A stretch of 64,000 nucleotides of DNA from Micromonospora sp. HNM0581 (GTDB lineage Bacteria > Actinomycetota > Actinomycetes > Mycobacteriales > Micromonosporaceae), in the NCBI RefSeq assembly GCF_012726175.1, contig NZ_JAASAD010000003.1:248001-312000 (forward strand), written 5' to 3'. The position numbers and the translations under genes are program-made. Below, one piece after another: positions 33,944 to 42,870 of the stretch; the stretch's first letter is position 1; each line of letters starts with the position of its first letter. The notes under the pieces are model-generated. The model saw only the letters and a list, made by a program, of their open reading frames with translations. It was not told where the DNA came from and ran no database searches.

Positions 33944-36400
33944 GTGTCGGTCACCGACGACAGGCGATCGGAGCCATTCCAGGGCGGCGGTCAGCAGCCC
34001 GGCAACGGGCCACGTGACGGTCAGTTCGACAAGACCCCGCCCCAGGACGTGGCCGCGGAGCAGTGCGTCCTGGGTGGCATGCTGCTGTCCAAGGACGCCA
34101 TCGCCGACGTCGTCGAGATCCTCAAGACCAACGACTTCTACCGGCCCGTGCACGCCACCATCTTCGACACGATCCTGGAGATCTACGGCAGGGGCGAGCC
34201 GGCCGACGCGATCACCGTCGCGGCGGCGCTCGCCGACTCCGGAGATCTGGCCCGGGTGGGTGGTGCACCGTACCTGCACACGCTGATCGCCAGCGTGCCG
34301 ACCGCTGCGAACGCCGCGTACTACGCCCGGATCGTCAGCGAACGCGCGGTGCTCCGGCGCCTGGTCGAGGCCGGTACCCGGATCGTCCAACTCGGCTACG
34401 GCACCGCGAGTGGCGGCAGCCGGGACGTCGACGACATCGTCGATCTGGCCCAGCAGGCCGTCTACGACGTCACGGAGCGTCGGGTCAGCGAGGACTTCGC
34501 GATCCTGGCCGACATGCTGCAACCGACGCTCGACGAGATCGAGGCGGTCGGTGCCCAGGGTGGCGTGATGACCGGCGTACCGACCGGCTTCACCGACCTG
34601 GACCGACTACTCAACGGACTGCACGCCGGGCAGCTGGTCATCGTGGCCGGACGGCCTGGTCTGGGAAAGGCGCTGGCACTCGACACACCACTGCCGACCC
34701 CGACCGGCTGGACCACAATGGGTGCGGTACGGGTAGGCGATCAGCTTCTCGGCGCTGACGGTGAAGCCACGACCGTCACCCACGCCTTCGAAACGCGCTA
34801 CGGCAGGCCCTGCTACGAGGTCGAGTTCTCCGACGGTTCGGTCATCGTCGCCGATGCCGAGCACCTCTGGACGACGACCGCCAGAGCCTCGAACCTCCGA
34901 CAGGAGGAGTTCGGGCGGCGCTACCGGGGGGATGCCTCGGCACGCACCGAGGTGGCAGCCGTACACCGGGCCGTCACCACCGGGCACATCGCTGCGACAC
35001 TGCGGCATCCGGTCGACGGGCGCGCGAACCACGCAGTGACGAACGCTCGTCCGCTTTCCCTGCCCGTCCGTGCGGACCTGCCGATCTCCCCTTACACGCT
35101 TGGGGTGTGGTTGGGCGATGGGCAGCCGGTAGGCGCGCAGTCCATGTCGGCGGCTCCGGAGGTCGCACGGTACGCCGAAGGCGGCAGCGTCGACGTCGCC
35201 TCGGACGGTGCCGTTCACGGCTCGTCGTGTCGCCGGTCGCCTGACTCGTTGTCCCAGCTGCTTCGAGCCGCCGGTGTCCTGCACGACAGGCACATTCCGC
35301 AGTGCTACCTCCGCGGGTCGGAGGGGCAGCGGCGGGAGTTGCTGGCTGGTCTGCTCGACGCCGACGGTACCGTCACCCCGTCTGGGCACGTGCAGTTCAC
35401 CACCGCCTCGGAGTGCATCGCCGAGGACGTGTACGAGCTTGTCGTCAGCCTGGGTTACCGATGCTCGATGAGCCGTCGGCGAGTCGACGGCGCTGCCGAG
35501 AACTCGACGGCCCTCACCGTGACCTTCTCGGCCTCGGACGAGGTGTTCCGGCTGGCCGGGAAGCGGGAGCTGCACGCGATACGCCGGCACGCGGATGCCC
35601 CGGTCCGGCACATCGTCGATGTGCGACGGGTGCCGAGCGTCCCTGTGCGGTGCGTCACGGTCGACAACGATGACCACCTCTACCTGGCCGGCCGGTCGAT
35701 GATACCCACGCACAACAGCACTGCGAGCATGGACTTCGCGCGTAACGCCGCGATCCGCGCCAACCAGGCGTCCGCGATCTTCTCGCTGGAGATGAGCAAG
35801 GTCGAGATCGTCATGCGGCTGCTCTCGGCCGAGGCGCGGGTGCCGCTGCACGTGTTGCGGAGCGGGCAACTCTCCGATGACGACTGGACGAAGCTGGCCC
35901 GCTGTATGGGCGAGATCAGCGAGGCGCCGCTGTTCGTCGACGACACCCCGAGCATGAACCTGATGGAGATCCGAGCGAAGGCTCGCCGGCTCAAGCAGCG
36001 ACACGACCTCAAGTTGATCGTGGTCGACTACCTCCAGCTGATGACCTCGCCGAAGCGTACCGAGAGTCGGCAGCAGGAGGTCGCGGACCTGTCCCGAGGT
36101 CTCAAGCTGCTGGCCAAGGAGGTCGAGTGCCCGGTGATCGCGGTCAGTCAGCTGAATCGTGGCCCGGAACAACGCACCGACAAGCGCCCGCAGTTGTCGG
36201 ATCTGCGGGAATCTGGCTCGATTGAGCAGGATGCAGACGTTGTCATACTCCTACATCGCGACGACTACTACGACAAGGAGTCGCCGCGCGCAGGCGAGGC
36301 GGACTTCATCGTCGCCAAGCACCGGAACGGTCCTACCGACACGGTGACCGTTGCCGCTCAGCTGCACCTGTCGCGCTTCGTGGACATGGCGATCGTCTGA
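33944..36400 (+). CDS. dnaB: Replicative DNA helicase DnaB, interrupted by an intein
   Basis: 818 residues as translated, giving a 469-residue helicase after splicing. The DnaB N-terminal domain (PPQDVAAEQCVLGGMLLSKD) and linker are followed by the RecA-type ATPase. Walker A is split: GRPGLGK before residue 243, then STASMDFARNAAIR after the intein. Walker B is KLIVVDYLQLM, and DLRESGSIEQDADVVI is motif H4. The ring helicase unwinds DNA at the fork. GTG is chosen because GGAGGGGGGCCCG lies just upstream. Without splicing the ATPase site is broken, so the intein must be active for growth. M. tuberculosis DnaB also has an intein. Confidence 0.96.
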   Translation: MSVTDDRRSEPFQGGGQQPGNGPRDGQFDKTPPQDVAAEQCVLGGMLLSKDAIADVVEILKTNDFYRPVHATIFDTILEIYGRGEPADAITVAAALADSGDLARVGGAPYLHTLIASVPTAANAAYYARIVSERAVLRRLVEAGTRIVQLGYGTASGGSRDVDDIVDLAQQAVYDVTERRVSEDFAILADMLQPTLDEIEAVGAQGGVMTGVPTGFTDLDRLLNGLHAGQLVIVAGRPGLGKALALDTPLPTPTGWTTMGAVRVGDQLLGADGEATTVTHAFETRYGRPCYEVEFSDGSVIVADAEHLWTTTARASNLRQEEFGRRYRGDASARTEVAAVHRAVTTGHIAATLRHPVDGRANHAVTNARPLSLPVRADLPISPYTLGVWLGDGQPVGAQSMSAAPEVARYAEGGSVDVASDGAVHGSSCRRSPDSLSQLLRAAGVLHDRHIPQCYLRGSEGQRRELLAGLLDADGTVTPSGHVQFTTASECIAEDVYELVVSLGYRCSMSRRRVDGAAENSTALTVTFSASDEVFRLAGKRELHAIRRHADAPVRHIVDVRRVPSVPVRCVTVDNDDHLYLAGRSMIPTHNSTASMDFARNAAIRANQASAIFSLEMSKVEIVMRLLSAEARVPLHVLRSGQLSDDDWTKLARCMGEISEAPLFVDDTPSMNLMEIRAKARRLKQRHDLKLIVVDYLQLMTSPKRTESRQQEVADLSRGLKLLAKEVECPVIAVSQLNRGPEQRTDKRPQLSDLRESGSIEQDADVVILLHRDDYYDKESPRAGEADFIVAKHRNGPTDTVTVAAQLHLSRFVDMAIV
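34670..35716 (+). other. Class 3-type intein with LAGLIDADG endonuclease domain in dnaB
   Basis: 349 in-frame residues between the Walker A Lys and the Ser of GK|S. The first residue is Ala instead of Cys/Ser (ALALDTPLPTPTGWTTMG) and the end is MIPTHN followed by extein Ser. Class 3 inteins use a block F Cys with a non-contiguous W-C-T triplet instead of residue 1. Here Trp67 (DAEHLWTT), Cys328 (VRCVTVDNDDHLYLAG) and Thr347 before His348-Asn349 match this. Two LAGLIDADG motifs (YTLGVWLGDG near 141 and LLAGLLDADG near 223) keep their acidic residues, so homing may still work. Boundaries are set by comparison with intact DnaB. Confidence 0.9.
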
Positions 36401-36449
36401 CCGGCCAAAGTCGGATCCCTACGGCCAGCACGACCGGGATGCGGCGGGC

Positions 36450-36481
36450 TGACCGGGCCGACAGGTCGGGCGGCCCGGTCA
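36450..36481. terminator. Bidirectional terminator between dnaB and the zinc-ribbon gene
   Basis: An 11-base inverted repeat (TGACCGGGCCG and its complement) lies in the gap of two convergent genes. No T run on either side. Confidence 0.7.
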
Positions 36482-36497
36482 CCCAGAGATGTGCTGC

Positions 36498-36884
36498 TCA
36501 GCCGAACATGTCGTCGAGGAAGCTCTTGCGCTTCTTTCGGCGGTAGTGCCCGTGGTAGCCGTAGTGCTGCTGGCTGTGGCCGTAGGCAGGAGCCGGAGCC
36601 GGGTAGCCGTGCGGCGGTGGCGGCGGTGGTGGCACGGCGCCGTAGCCCGGCTGGTGCTGCGGCGGAGGTGGCGGCCGGTAGCCGCCCGGTTGGGGCGCGT
36701 GCTGGGCCGGCGGCGGGGCGACGGGAGCCTGCTGTGCGCTCCAGTTGGCTTCGGCCTCGAACAGCTTCTCCAACTCGCCTCGGTCGAGGAAGATCCCCCG
36801 GCACTCGCCACACTGGTCGATGACGACGCCACTGCGCTCGTACTGACGCATTTCTCCGTGACACTTGGGACAGGTCAGGCTCAT
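36498..36884 (-). CDS. TFIIB-type zinc-ribbon protein with His/Pro/Tyr-rich tail
   Basis: 128 residues. N-terminal ribbon: TCPKCHGEMRQYERSGVV and DQCGECRGIFLDRGELEKLF, two CxxC pairs with the GIFLDRGELE signature of the zf-TFIIB family. Residues ~52-115 are Pro/Tyr/His/Gln-rich; the end is basic then acidic (RRKKRKSFLDDMFG). Such proteins are common in actinobacteria and have no known function. ATG start; no strong ribosome-binding site seen. Confidence 0.87.
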   Translation of the reverse strand: MSLTCPKCHGEMRQYERSGVVIDQCGECRGIFLDRGELEKLFEAEANWSAQQAPVAPPPAQHAPQPGGYRPPPPPQHQPGYGAVPPPPPPPHGYPAPAPAYGHSQQHYGYHGHYRRKKRKSFLDDMFG

Positions 36885-36906
36885 GACCCGACGGTACCTG
36901 GTCGGC

Positions 36907-37539
36907 CTACGCGGTCGCGGTCAGCGCTTCGGTCACCTCGTCGTCGGAGACCTCGTGGAAATCGTCGTAGTACGCCCCGACAGCGGTGAAGGCAGGCGGT
37001 CGCTGGGCACAGATCACCTGGTCGGCCTCGGCGGCTAGCATCTCGTACGCCTCCTGGGCACCGACCGGTACGGCGACCACCACCCGACGGGCACCGAGAC
37101 GGCGGGCCACCTGCACAGCGGCCCGGGCGGTCGCCCCGGTCGCCAGCCCGTCGTCAACGATGACGGCGGTGCAGCCGGCCAAGCTGAGGGCCGGACGCCC
37201 GGCCCGGTAGAGCTGTTCGCGCCGATCCAGTTCCGCCTGTTCCCGACGCTGCACGTCGGTGATGTCGTCGTGGCTGAGCTGGCCGGCGACCATGTCGTTT
37301 ACCACGCGGACGCCAGCCGGACCGAGCGCGCCGAAGGCGACCTCGGGAGCCCACGGCATGCCGAGCTTGCGGACCACCAGCACGTCGAGTGGTGCGCCGA
37401 GGCGTTCGGCGACGACCCGGGCAACCGGCACGCCACCGCGTACCAGGCCCAACACGACGACGTCCGGTTCACCGATCAGGGCGGTGAGGCGGTCGGCGAG
37501 CGTCCGGCCTGCCTCGGTGCGGTCGCGGTAGCTGGTCAT
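36907..37539 (-). CDS. Phosphoribosyltransferase-family protein
   Basis: 210 residues. The PRPP-binding motif AVIVDDGLATGATARAAVQV and the earlier VVVLGLVRGGVPVARVVAER and VVRKLGMPWAPEVAFGAL are typical of a type I PRTase group found in mycobacteria (such as Rv0571c). The substrate is unknown, and many such proteins lie near stress genes. The ATG overlaps the stop of the upstream membrane gene as ATGA. A much longer same-frame reading through the neighbouring gene has no homology upstream of this ATG. Confidence 0.85.
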   Translation of the reverse strand: MTSYRDRTEAGRTLADRLTALIGEPDVVVLGLVRGGVPVARVVAERLGAPLDVLVVRKLGMPWAPEVAFGALGPAGVRVVNDMVAGQLSHDDITDVQRREQAELDRREQLYRAGRPALSLAGCTAVIVDDGLATGATARAAVQVARRLGARRVVVAVPVGAQEAYEMLAAEADQVICAQRPPAFTAVGAYYDDFHEVSDDEVTEALTATA

Positions 37540-38864
37540 GTCCTCAGGTCTACGCCCTGCGGGCTGTCTTCGGTGGCTGGTTGGCGGATCCCGGCGATGT
37601 CGAGTGCGGCTGCCCAGGCGAGAAACGCCACCGGATAAAGCAGATACCCGAACCGTGTGCTGGGCATCAGCAGGATCGCCGCGAGCAGCCCGTACCCGCA
37701 GACGAGCGACGCCGTGCGGGCCGTGCGCGGCGGGCGGCGGACGAGCCGGACAGCGATCCCCACTGCGGCGGCGACCAGCAATGCCGCAGCCACGCCCCGA
37801 CCCGCCGGCAGGGCATCCGCGATCAGGCGACCCGGGAAGGGGGACTGCGCCGGGCTGGAGACCAGGCCGAGCCCGAGGGGGAAACGCAACACGTTCTCCG
37901 CCAGGGCGGTCCGATCCACCACCAGGCTGGGCAGCAGCGCGGCGGCAGGTAGGCCGAGTGCACCGACGGCGACCCGTAGCCCAGCCCGTCGGCGGACACC
38001 CCAGATGACCAGGACGGCGGCGACCGGCCAGGCGAAGAGTTTGAGCGCACCGGCGAACCCGACCGCGAGACCCGCCGAGCCGGGGCGTCCGGTGGCGGCG
38101 AGCGCGAGGGCGAGCAGACAGAGGGCGAGTACGGGCAGGTCGTCGCCGCCGGTGGCAAGGGTCAGCGCGCAGATCGGCAGGACAGTGGCTGCCTGTACTC
38201 CGCGTAGCACGGCGGCCTGGTTCCCGGCCGTCTCGGCTGCACTGTCGGATCGGCATAGGGCGCGGACGGCGAGCAGGAGAGCGAGGGTGGTGCCGATGGC
38301 GAACCAGACCCTGGCGTCGCTCCACCACGCGTCGGTGGCTACGCGGGGCAGGCCGAACAGTGCCATCGCCGGTTGGTAGGGCGTGTAGCCGAGCAGCTGC
38401 TCGTCGGGCGGCAGCGCGGCGATGGCGTCCGGTCCCAGGTAGGGGGTGCCGGTCTCTGCCAGCCGCTGCCCGGATTCCTCGACGACGAGCACCTCCTCCT
38501 GCGCCCGGTCGGTGCGTCCCGCCGCGCGCTGGACGCTCTGCCACACCAGCGGCAGCAGGGCTACGGCGGCCCAGTTCAGGACGGTTACCAGCCAACGTGC
38601 GGGCAGCCCGGCCAGCGGTGATCCGGGCCGGTACCGCCGCAGCAGGAGTTGGCCGAGCGCCATGATCGCCGCGCCGAGGTAGCCGAGCACGGCGAGACCG
38701 CCCCAGGCCCGGTGTGGCGGGAGGGTGGAGGTGGCCGCGGTGACGGCGGCGAAGGCGGCAGAAGCAGCGTAGAGGCCGAGGTCGAGTGCGAGACCTCCGG
38801 CGGCGGTGTCGATCCGGCGCCACCACCACCCGGGACGGCGGCGGGTCGGGGTGGTGGTGCTCAC
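37536..38864 (-). CDS. GT87-like integral membrane protein (probable glycosyltransferase)
   Basis: 442 residues with about ten hydrophobic helices (for example GLALDLGLYAASAAFAAVTA and AATVLPICALTLATGGDDLP). The loop GYTPYQPAMALFGLPR and FAGALKLFAWPVAAVLVIWG resemble actinobacterial DUF2029/GT87 proteins. A sugar-phosphate donor is probable but not shown. The GTG start is where the sequence becomes plausible (STTTPTRRRPGWW); the frame extends 40 codons further into the c-di-GMP gene. Coupled to the phosphoribosyltransferase by a 4-base overlap, and 13 bases from the preceding gene, so the three may be co-transcribed. Confidence 0.75.
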   Translation of the reverse strand: MSTTTPTRRRPGWWWRRIDTAAGGLALDLGLYAASAAFAAVTAATSTLPPHRAWGGLAVLGYLGAAIMALGQLLLRRYRPGSPLAGLPARWLVTVLNWAAVALLPLVWQSVQRAAGRTDRAQEEVLVVEESGQRLAETGTPYLGPDAIAALPPDEQLLGYTPYQPAMALFGLPRVATDAWWSDARVWFAIGTTLALLLAVRALCRSDSAAETAGNQAAVLRGVQAATVLPICALTLATGGDDLPVLALCLLALALAATGRPGSAGLAVGFAGALKLFAWPVAAVLVIWGVRRRAGLRVAVGALGLPAAALLPSLVVDRTALAENVLRFPLGLGLVSSPAQSPFPGRLIADALPAGRGVAAALLVAAAVGIAVRLVRRPPRTARTASLVCGYGLLAAILLMPSTRFGYLLYPVAFLAWAAALDIAGIRQPATEDSPQGVDLRT

Positions 38865-38877
38865 CCGGGCAAGTCTG

Positions 38878-41382
38878 TCAGGCGGGCTGGTGGCGGCCCC
38901 GGCCGGCCTGTCGCCGCCCGTGCGGTAGCCGAACCACCGCCCCGGCGTCGTGCAGGGCGACCGCCAGGCAGCCGCTCCGGCCACCGGTACCCCGCTGGAG
39001 GGTGGAGAGCAATGTCCCGGCCGCTAGTGGGCGGGCGAAAAGATGACCCTGGCCGGCGGTACAGCCCAGTTCCCACAGCACGTGTCGCTGCGCCTCCCGT
39101 TCCACCCCCTCGGCGACCACGGTGAGATCGAGGCTGCGACCGAGATCGAGGGTGGAGCGGATGATCGCGGCGGCCTCGGCGGATGACTCCATGGCGGTGA
39201 CGAAGCTCCGGTCGATCTTCAGCTGGTGCACCGCGACTCGGGAGAGCAGCGAGAGCGAGGAGTAGCCGGTGCCGAAATCGTCCAGGGCGAGTCGGACGCC
39301 GGCTTCACGCAACCGGGTGAGGACCTTGTCGACCACGTCGAACTGGCTGAGGGTGAGGGTTTCGGTCAGTTCCAGGATCAGCCGATCAGGCGCCAGGTCG
39401 TGGGCGCGCAGCCGGGCCAGGACCGAGTCGGGGAACCGGGAATCGAGCAGGCTGCGGGGAGAGACGTTCACCGTCACGGGTACGTCGAAGCCTGCGTCGC
39501 CAAAGGTGCCAGCGGCGATCAGGGCCTGGTCGAGGATCGCTTCGGCGAAGGCGGGCAGCAGGCCCGAGCGCTCCACGGTCTCCAGGAAACGCAGCGGGTC
39601 GATCATGCCGTGGGTGGGGTGGTGCCACCGGGCCAAGGCTTCGGCGGCGATGACCTCACCGGTGCCGAGGTCGACGATCGGCTGGAACCTGACGGTGAAT
39701 TCGTGGTCGGCCACGGCCCGGGTCAGGTCTCCGCCGAGCGTGAGGCGACCCAGGTCGGCGGTGTCCCGGGCGGAGGCGTAGCTGGCCAGCCGTTGACCTG
39801 CCCGCTTGGCCTGGTACATGGCGACGTCCGCGCGGCGAAGCAGTTCGACCATGCCGCCGCCGACGCCAGCGACGGCGATGCCACCGCTCGCCTCCACGTT
39901 GATCCGCATGTCGTCGATGTCGAAGGGTTCATGCAGTGCCGCCAGCAGTGCCTCGGCTCGATGCGCGGCCACCGCGGGGGCGGGCAGGGCGCGTAGGAGT
40001 ACGGCGAACTCGTCGCCGCCGAGCCGGGCGACCAGGTCCTCAGCGTGGGCGGCGGCGCGTAGCCGTTCGGCTACGGCGGACAGCATCCGGTCGCCTGCGG
40101 TGTGGCCGAGGGTGTCGTTCACCTCCTTGAAGTGGTTCAGGTCGACCAGCACCAGCGCGGTCACTCCGTCAGCGTGCCGTTGGGCCAGGTGGTCGTTGCC
40201 TGCGTCGAGCAGGTGGCGCCGGTTCGGCAGGCCGGTGAGCGCGTCGTGCGTCGCGTCGTGCGCGTGTGCCTGGGCCACCCGGGCGAGTTCGGCGTACGCC
40301 TGGGCGTTGCGGATGGCGGTACAGAGCGCGGAGGCGAAGGTGTGCAGTGTGTAGTGCTCGCGCTCGGACAGGTTCACTGGCCCGCGGAAACGCAGCCGCA
40401 GCACGCCCACGTCGACGATTTTGTCGTGCCCTTCCAGGCGGACGGGGATGACTGCACCCTGGATGACGGTGGGTTCGTCGGTGGATCCGTCGTAGCTGAC
40501 TCCGTCGGGACCACCGCGTACCACCCGGTCGTCGTCGCGTAGCTCGACCTCCACCTCGTCGGCGGAGAAGAGTTCCGCGGCCCGGGTGACCGCGGTGGTG
40601 AGGACCTCATCCAACTCGACCACGTTGAGTGCGTCGGTGGTCTGGGCGAGACGCTGCCACACCTGCTGCTCGGTGCGGGAGCGGATCCTCGCCGAGTAGA
40701 GCAGGTGGAGGCTGAGCACCGACGGGGGCACCGCTAGGAGGAGCCGCACGTCGATGTTGATGAGTAGCACCGTGCTGATGATGACGACGAGGCGGGCGAT
40801 GGCCGCGCTGATACGCATCCCCCAGTCCTCGCGGAACAGAGCACGCAGAGAGGTGCCGGTCGCCAGGGAGATGACCGGCAGGGTGACAATTTCGTCGAGC
40901 AGCACGGCAACGAGGTAGGCCACCGCGAGGGGGATCGCGGTAGCCGTGAAACCTGATCCGGTAGCGGACCATTCGAACATTTCGAGTATCAGGCCTGCGG
41001 CGGTGGCCACGAGCATGTTCTTGCCGATGCCGAACGCCTTCTTGATCGGCGAAATGCCGGCCACGGTGGTGGCGATCGCCATGCCGAAGCCGGTGGCGAG
41101 GACGACCACGGAGGCGGGTGACACCGCGAGCCCGATCACGATCGCCGTCTCGGTCCAGGCGATGTCGTGGTTGGTGGAGCGGATGCGAACCCTGACCTTG
41201 ACGACGTAACCGACCGCGACGAGGGAGATCAGGGTGGCCCAGGTGACGGTTGCCGTGATCGCGTCGTAGCTGGGCAGGTGAGCGACGGAGACCGCACCGG
41301 CGAACCCAGCCAGAACGACGACGAGACCGACGAGCAGCAGGAGCCGCTGTTCGGTCCCGGTCTGTCGGGCCTGCAGAGCCAA
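38878..41382 (-). CDS. Membrane GGDEF-EAL c-di-GMP synthase/phosphodiesterase
   Basis: 834 residues. About seven to eight membrane helices (residues ~10-235), a GAF-like segment (~245-390), GGDEF (~400-555) and EAL (~570-810). The synthase motif is intact (RLGGDEFAVL); the inhibitory RxxD site is HAED, so feedback inhibition may be lost. The EAL residues all look present: AEALARW, VTVNVSP, LELTETL, LALDDFGTGYS, LKIDRS, AEGVE, GQGHLF. Either activity could dominate. The start is TTG with GGGGATGATGC upstream; this is uncertain. It belongs to the plausible operon with the GT87-like and phosphoribosyltransferase genes. Confidence 0.9.
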   Translation of the reverse strand: MALQARQTGTEQRLLLLVGLVVVLAGFAGAVSVAHLPSYDAITATVTWATLISLVAVGYVVKVRVRIRSTNHDIAWTETAIVIGLAVSPASVVVLATGFGMAIATTVAGISPIKKAFGIGKNMLVATAAGLILEMFEWSATGSGFTATAIPLAVAYLVAVLLDEIVTLPVISLATGTSLRALFREDWGMRISAAIARLVVIISTVLLINIDVRLLLAVPPSVLSLHLLYSARIRSRTEQQVWQRLAQTTDALNVVELDEVLTTAVTRAAELFSADEVEVELRDDDRVVRGGPDGVSYDGSTDEPTVIQGAVIPVRLEGHDKIVDVGVLRLRFRGPVNLSEREHYTLHTFASALCTAIRNAQAYAELARVAQAHAHDATHDALTGLPNRRHLLDAGNDHLAQRHADGVTALVLVDLNHFKEVNDTLGHTAGDRMLSAVAERLRAAAHAEDLVARLGGDEFAVLLRALPAPAVAAHRAEALLAALHEPFDIDDMRINVEASGGIAVAGVGGGMVELLRRADVAMYQAKRAGQRLASYASARDTADLGRLTLGGDLTRAVADHEFTVRFQPIVDLGTGEVIAAEALARWHHPTHGMIDPLRFLETVERSGLLPAFAEAILDQALIAAGTFGDAGFDVPVTVNVSPRSLLDSRFPDSVLARLRAHDLAPDRLILELTETLTLSQFDVVDKVLTRLREAGVRLALDDFGTGYSSLSLLSRVAVHQLKIDRSFVTAMESSAEAAAIIRSTLDLGRSLDLTVVAEGVEREAQRHVLWELGCTAGQGHLFARPLAAGTLLSTLQRGTGGRSGCLAVALHDAGAVVRLPHGRRQAGRGRHQPA

Positions 41383-41890
41383 GCATCATCCCCATTCGTC
41401 ACCGGGGCGTTGCGCTCCGCAAGCGTACTCGCCGCGCCCCTGGCCGCGGCAGGAGGATCAGCTCCATTCGTGCGAGTTCATCTCGACCTCCAGCTGAATC
41501 TGACTGCTTCGTTCTGCCAGACACTAGGGGCGCTTAAGGTCGTTTAACTATAATTCATGTCTTTATGCGCATAATAGGCCAATATGGAGAGGTGGAATCA
41601 CGTTCCGTCTCACCCTCTTGACTGACTGTTCAATAGCGGGCGAGACTTCCCCTGCCCGTACCTGGAATGTTGGTCGATCGAGTGTGTCCGGGAGTGTCAT
41701 TCGTCCACGCCGCTTCGGTCGAGCCGAGCAGCGGCCGAGTGCAACATACCGGGTGGCGATGGCGCTGAGCTGCGCACAGTGATCTCTTGAATGCGGTCGG
41801 GCATATCTACGATGCCTCCGGGCGCATCGGCGCAGTGCAATGTCGGATGGGACAGAACGACTGTCGTACGACGGGGATAGGCTCGCGACC
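41383..41890. other. Intergenic region with AT-rich patch between the c-di-GMP gene and moaC
   Basis: 508 bases between divergent genes. A patch at about 41,530-41,585 is far more AT-rich than the window. It holds TATAAT at 41549-41554 and the perfect palindrome TTATGCGCATAA at 41563-41574. TATTAT on the minus strand overlaps the same area. It is a likely bidirectional promoter and operator. No gene seen. Confidence 0.6.
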
Positions 41891-42382
41891 GTGACCGAAC
41901 CAGCCCAACTCACCCACGTCGACACCGCTGGCGCGGCACGCATGGTCGACGTTTCCGCCAAACAGGTCACCGGTCGTGCGGCGACAGCCGCCGGTCGGCT
42001 GCGTACCACCCGGCAGGTCATCGATCTGCTTCGTGGTGAGGGGTTACCCAAGGGCGATGCCCTGGCGGTCGGGCGGCTGGCCGGGATCATGGGCGCCAAA
42101 CGCACTCCCGACCTGATCCCGCTGTGCCATCCGATCGCCCTGCACGGCGTCACCGTCGAGCTGGTGCTGACCGACGACACGATCGAGATCACCGCCACCG
42201 CCCGCACCGCCGACCGCACCGGGGTGGAGATGGAGGCGCTGACCGCCGTCGCGGTCGCCGGGCTGGCACTGGTCGACATGGTCAAGGCCGTCGATCCAGC
42301 GGCCAGCATCGACGCGGTTCGGGTGCTGCGCAAGGAGGGCGGCAAGACCGGTCCGTGGGAACGACCCGAGGACCGCACGTGA
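41891..42382 (+). CDS. moaC: Cyclic pyranopterin monophosphate synthase MoaC
   Basis: 163 residues. MVDVSAKQVTGRAATAAGRL, TPDLIPLCHPIALHGVTVEL, GVEMEALTAVAVAGLALVDM and the end RVLRKEGGKTGPW are typical MoaC motifs. Reaction: rearranges 3',8-cH2GTP (the MoaA product) to cPMP in molybdenum cofactor synthesis. The GTG start is set by where homology begins. The next gene mog overlaps its stop. It opens a moaC-mog-moeA-moaE operon; moaA and moaD are about 12 kb away. Confidence 0.95.
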   Translation: MTEPAQLTHVDTAGAARMVDVSAKQVTGRAATAAGRLRTTRQVIDLLRGEGLPKGDALAVGRLAGIMGAKRTPDLIPLCHPIALHGVTVELVLTDDTIEITATARTADRTGVEMEALTAVAVAGLALVDMVKAVDPAASIDAVRVLRKEGGKTGPWERPEDRT

Positions 42383-42861
42383 TCCGCGCCCGGGTGGTGG
42401 TTGCCTCCAACCGTGCCGCCGCCGGTGTCTACCCCGACACCAGCGGACCGCTCCTCGTCACCGGCCTGCGGAAGCTGGGCTGCACGGTCGACGAGCCGCT
42501 GATCGTGCCGGACGGCGATCCGGTCGGTCAGGCGGTCTCGGCGGCTGTGGCGGCCGGCGTCGACGTGGTGCTCACCAGCGGTGGCACCGGGGTCACCCCC
42601 ACCGACCGTACGCCCGAGGTGACCCGGGTCCTCCTCGACTACGAGATCCCCGGCATCGCCGAGGCGATCCGCGCGTACAGCCGCGACAAGGTGCCCACCG
42701 CCGCGCTGTCCCGCGGGTTGTCGGGTGTGGCTGGCCGCACGCTCGTGGTCAACCTTCCCGGTTCGACCGGCGGGGCGCGGGACGGCCTCGCAGTGCTGGG
42801 ACCGATCCTGGCCCACACCGTCGATCAGTTGCGCGGTGGCGACCACCGGACGGCCGGTTAG
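42379..42861 (+). CDS. mog: Molybdopterin adenylyltransferase (MogA/MoaB family)
   Basis: 160 residues. The molybdopterin-binding motif is LTSGGTGVTPTDRTPE, with VVASNRAAAGVYPDTSGPLL at the N-terminus and VVNLPGSTGGARDGLAV near the end. It adenylates molybdopterin before MoeA inserts molybdenum. GTG overlaps the moaC stop (GTGA), so translation is coupled. Confidence 0.92.
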   Translation: MIRARVVVASNRAAAGVYPDTSGPLLVTGLRKLGCTVDEPLIVPDGDPVGQAVSAAVAAGVDVVLTSGGTGVTPTDRTPEVTRVLLDYEIPGIAEAIRAYSRDKVPTAALSRGLSGVAGRTLVVNLPGSTGGARDGLAVLGPILAHTVDQLRGGDHRTAG

Positions 42862-42870
42862 GCTCGGCCG

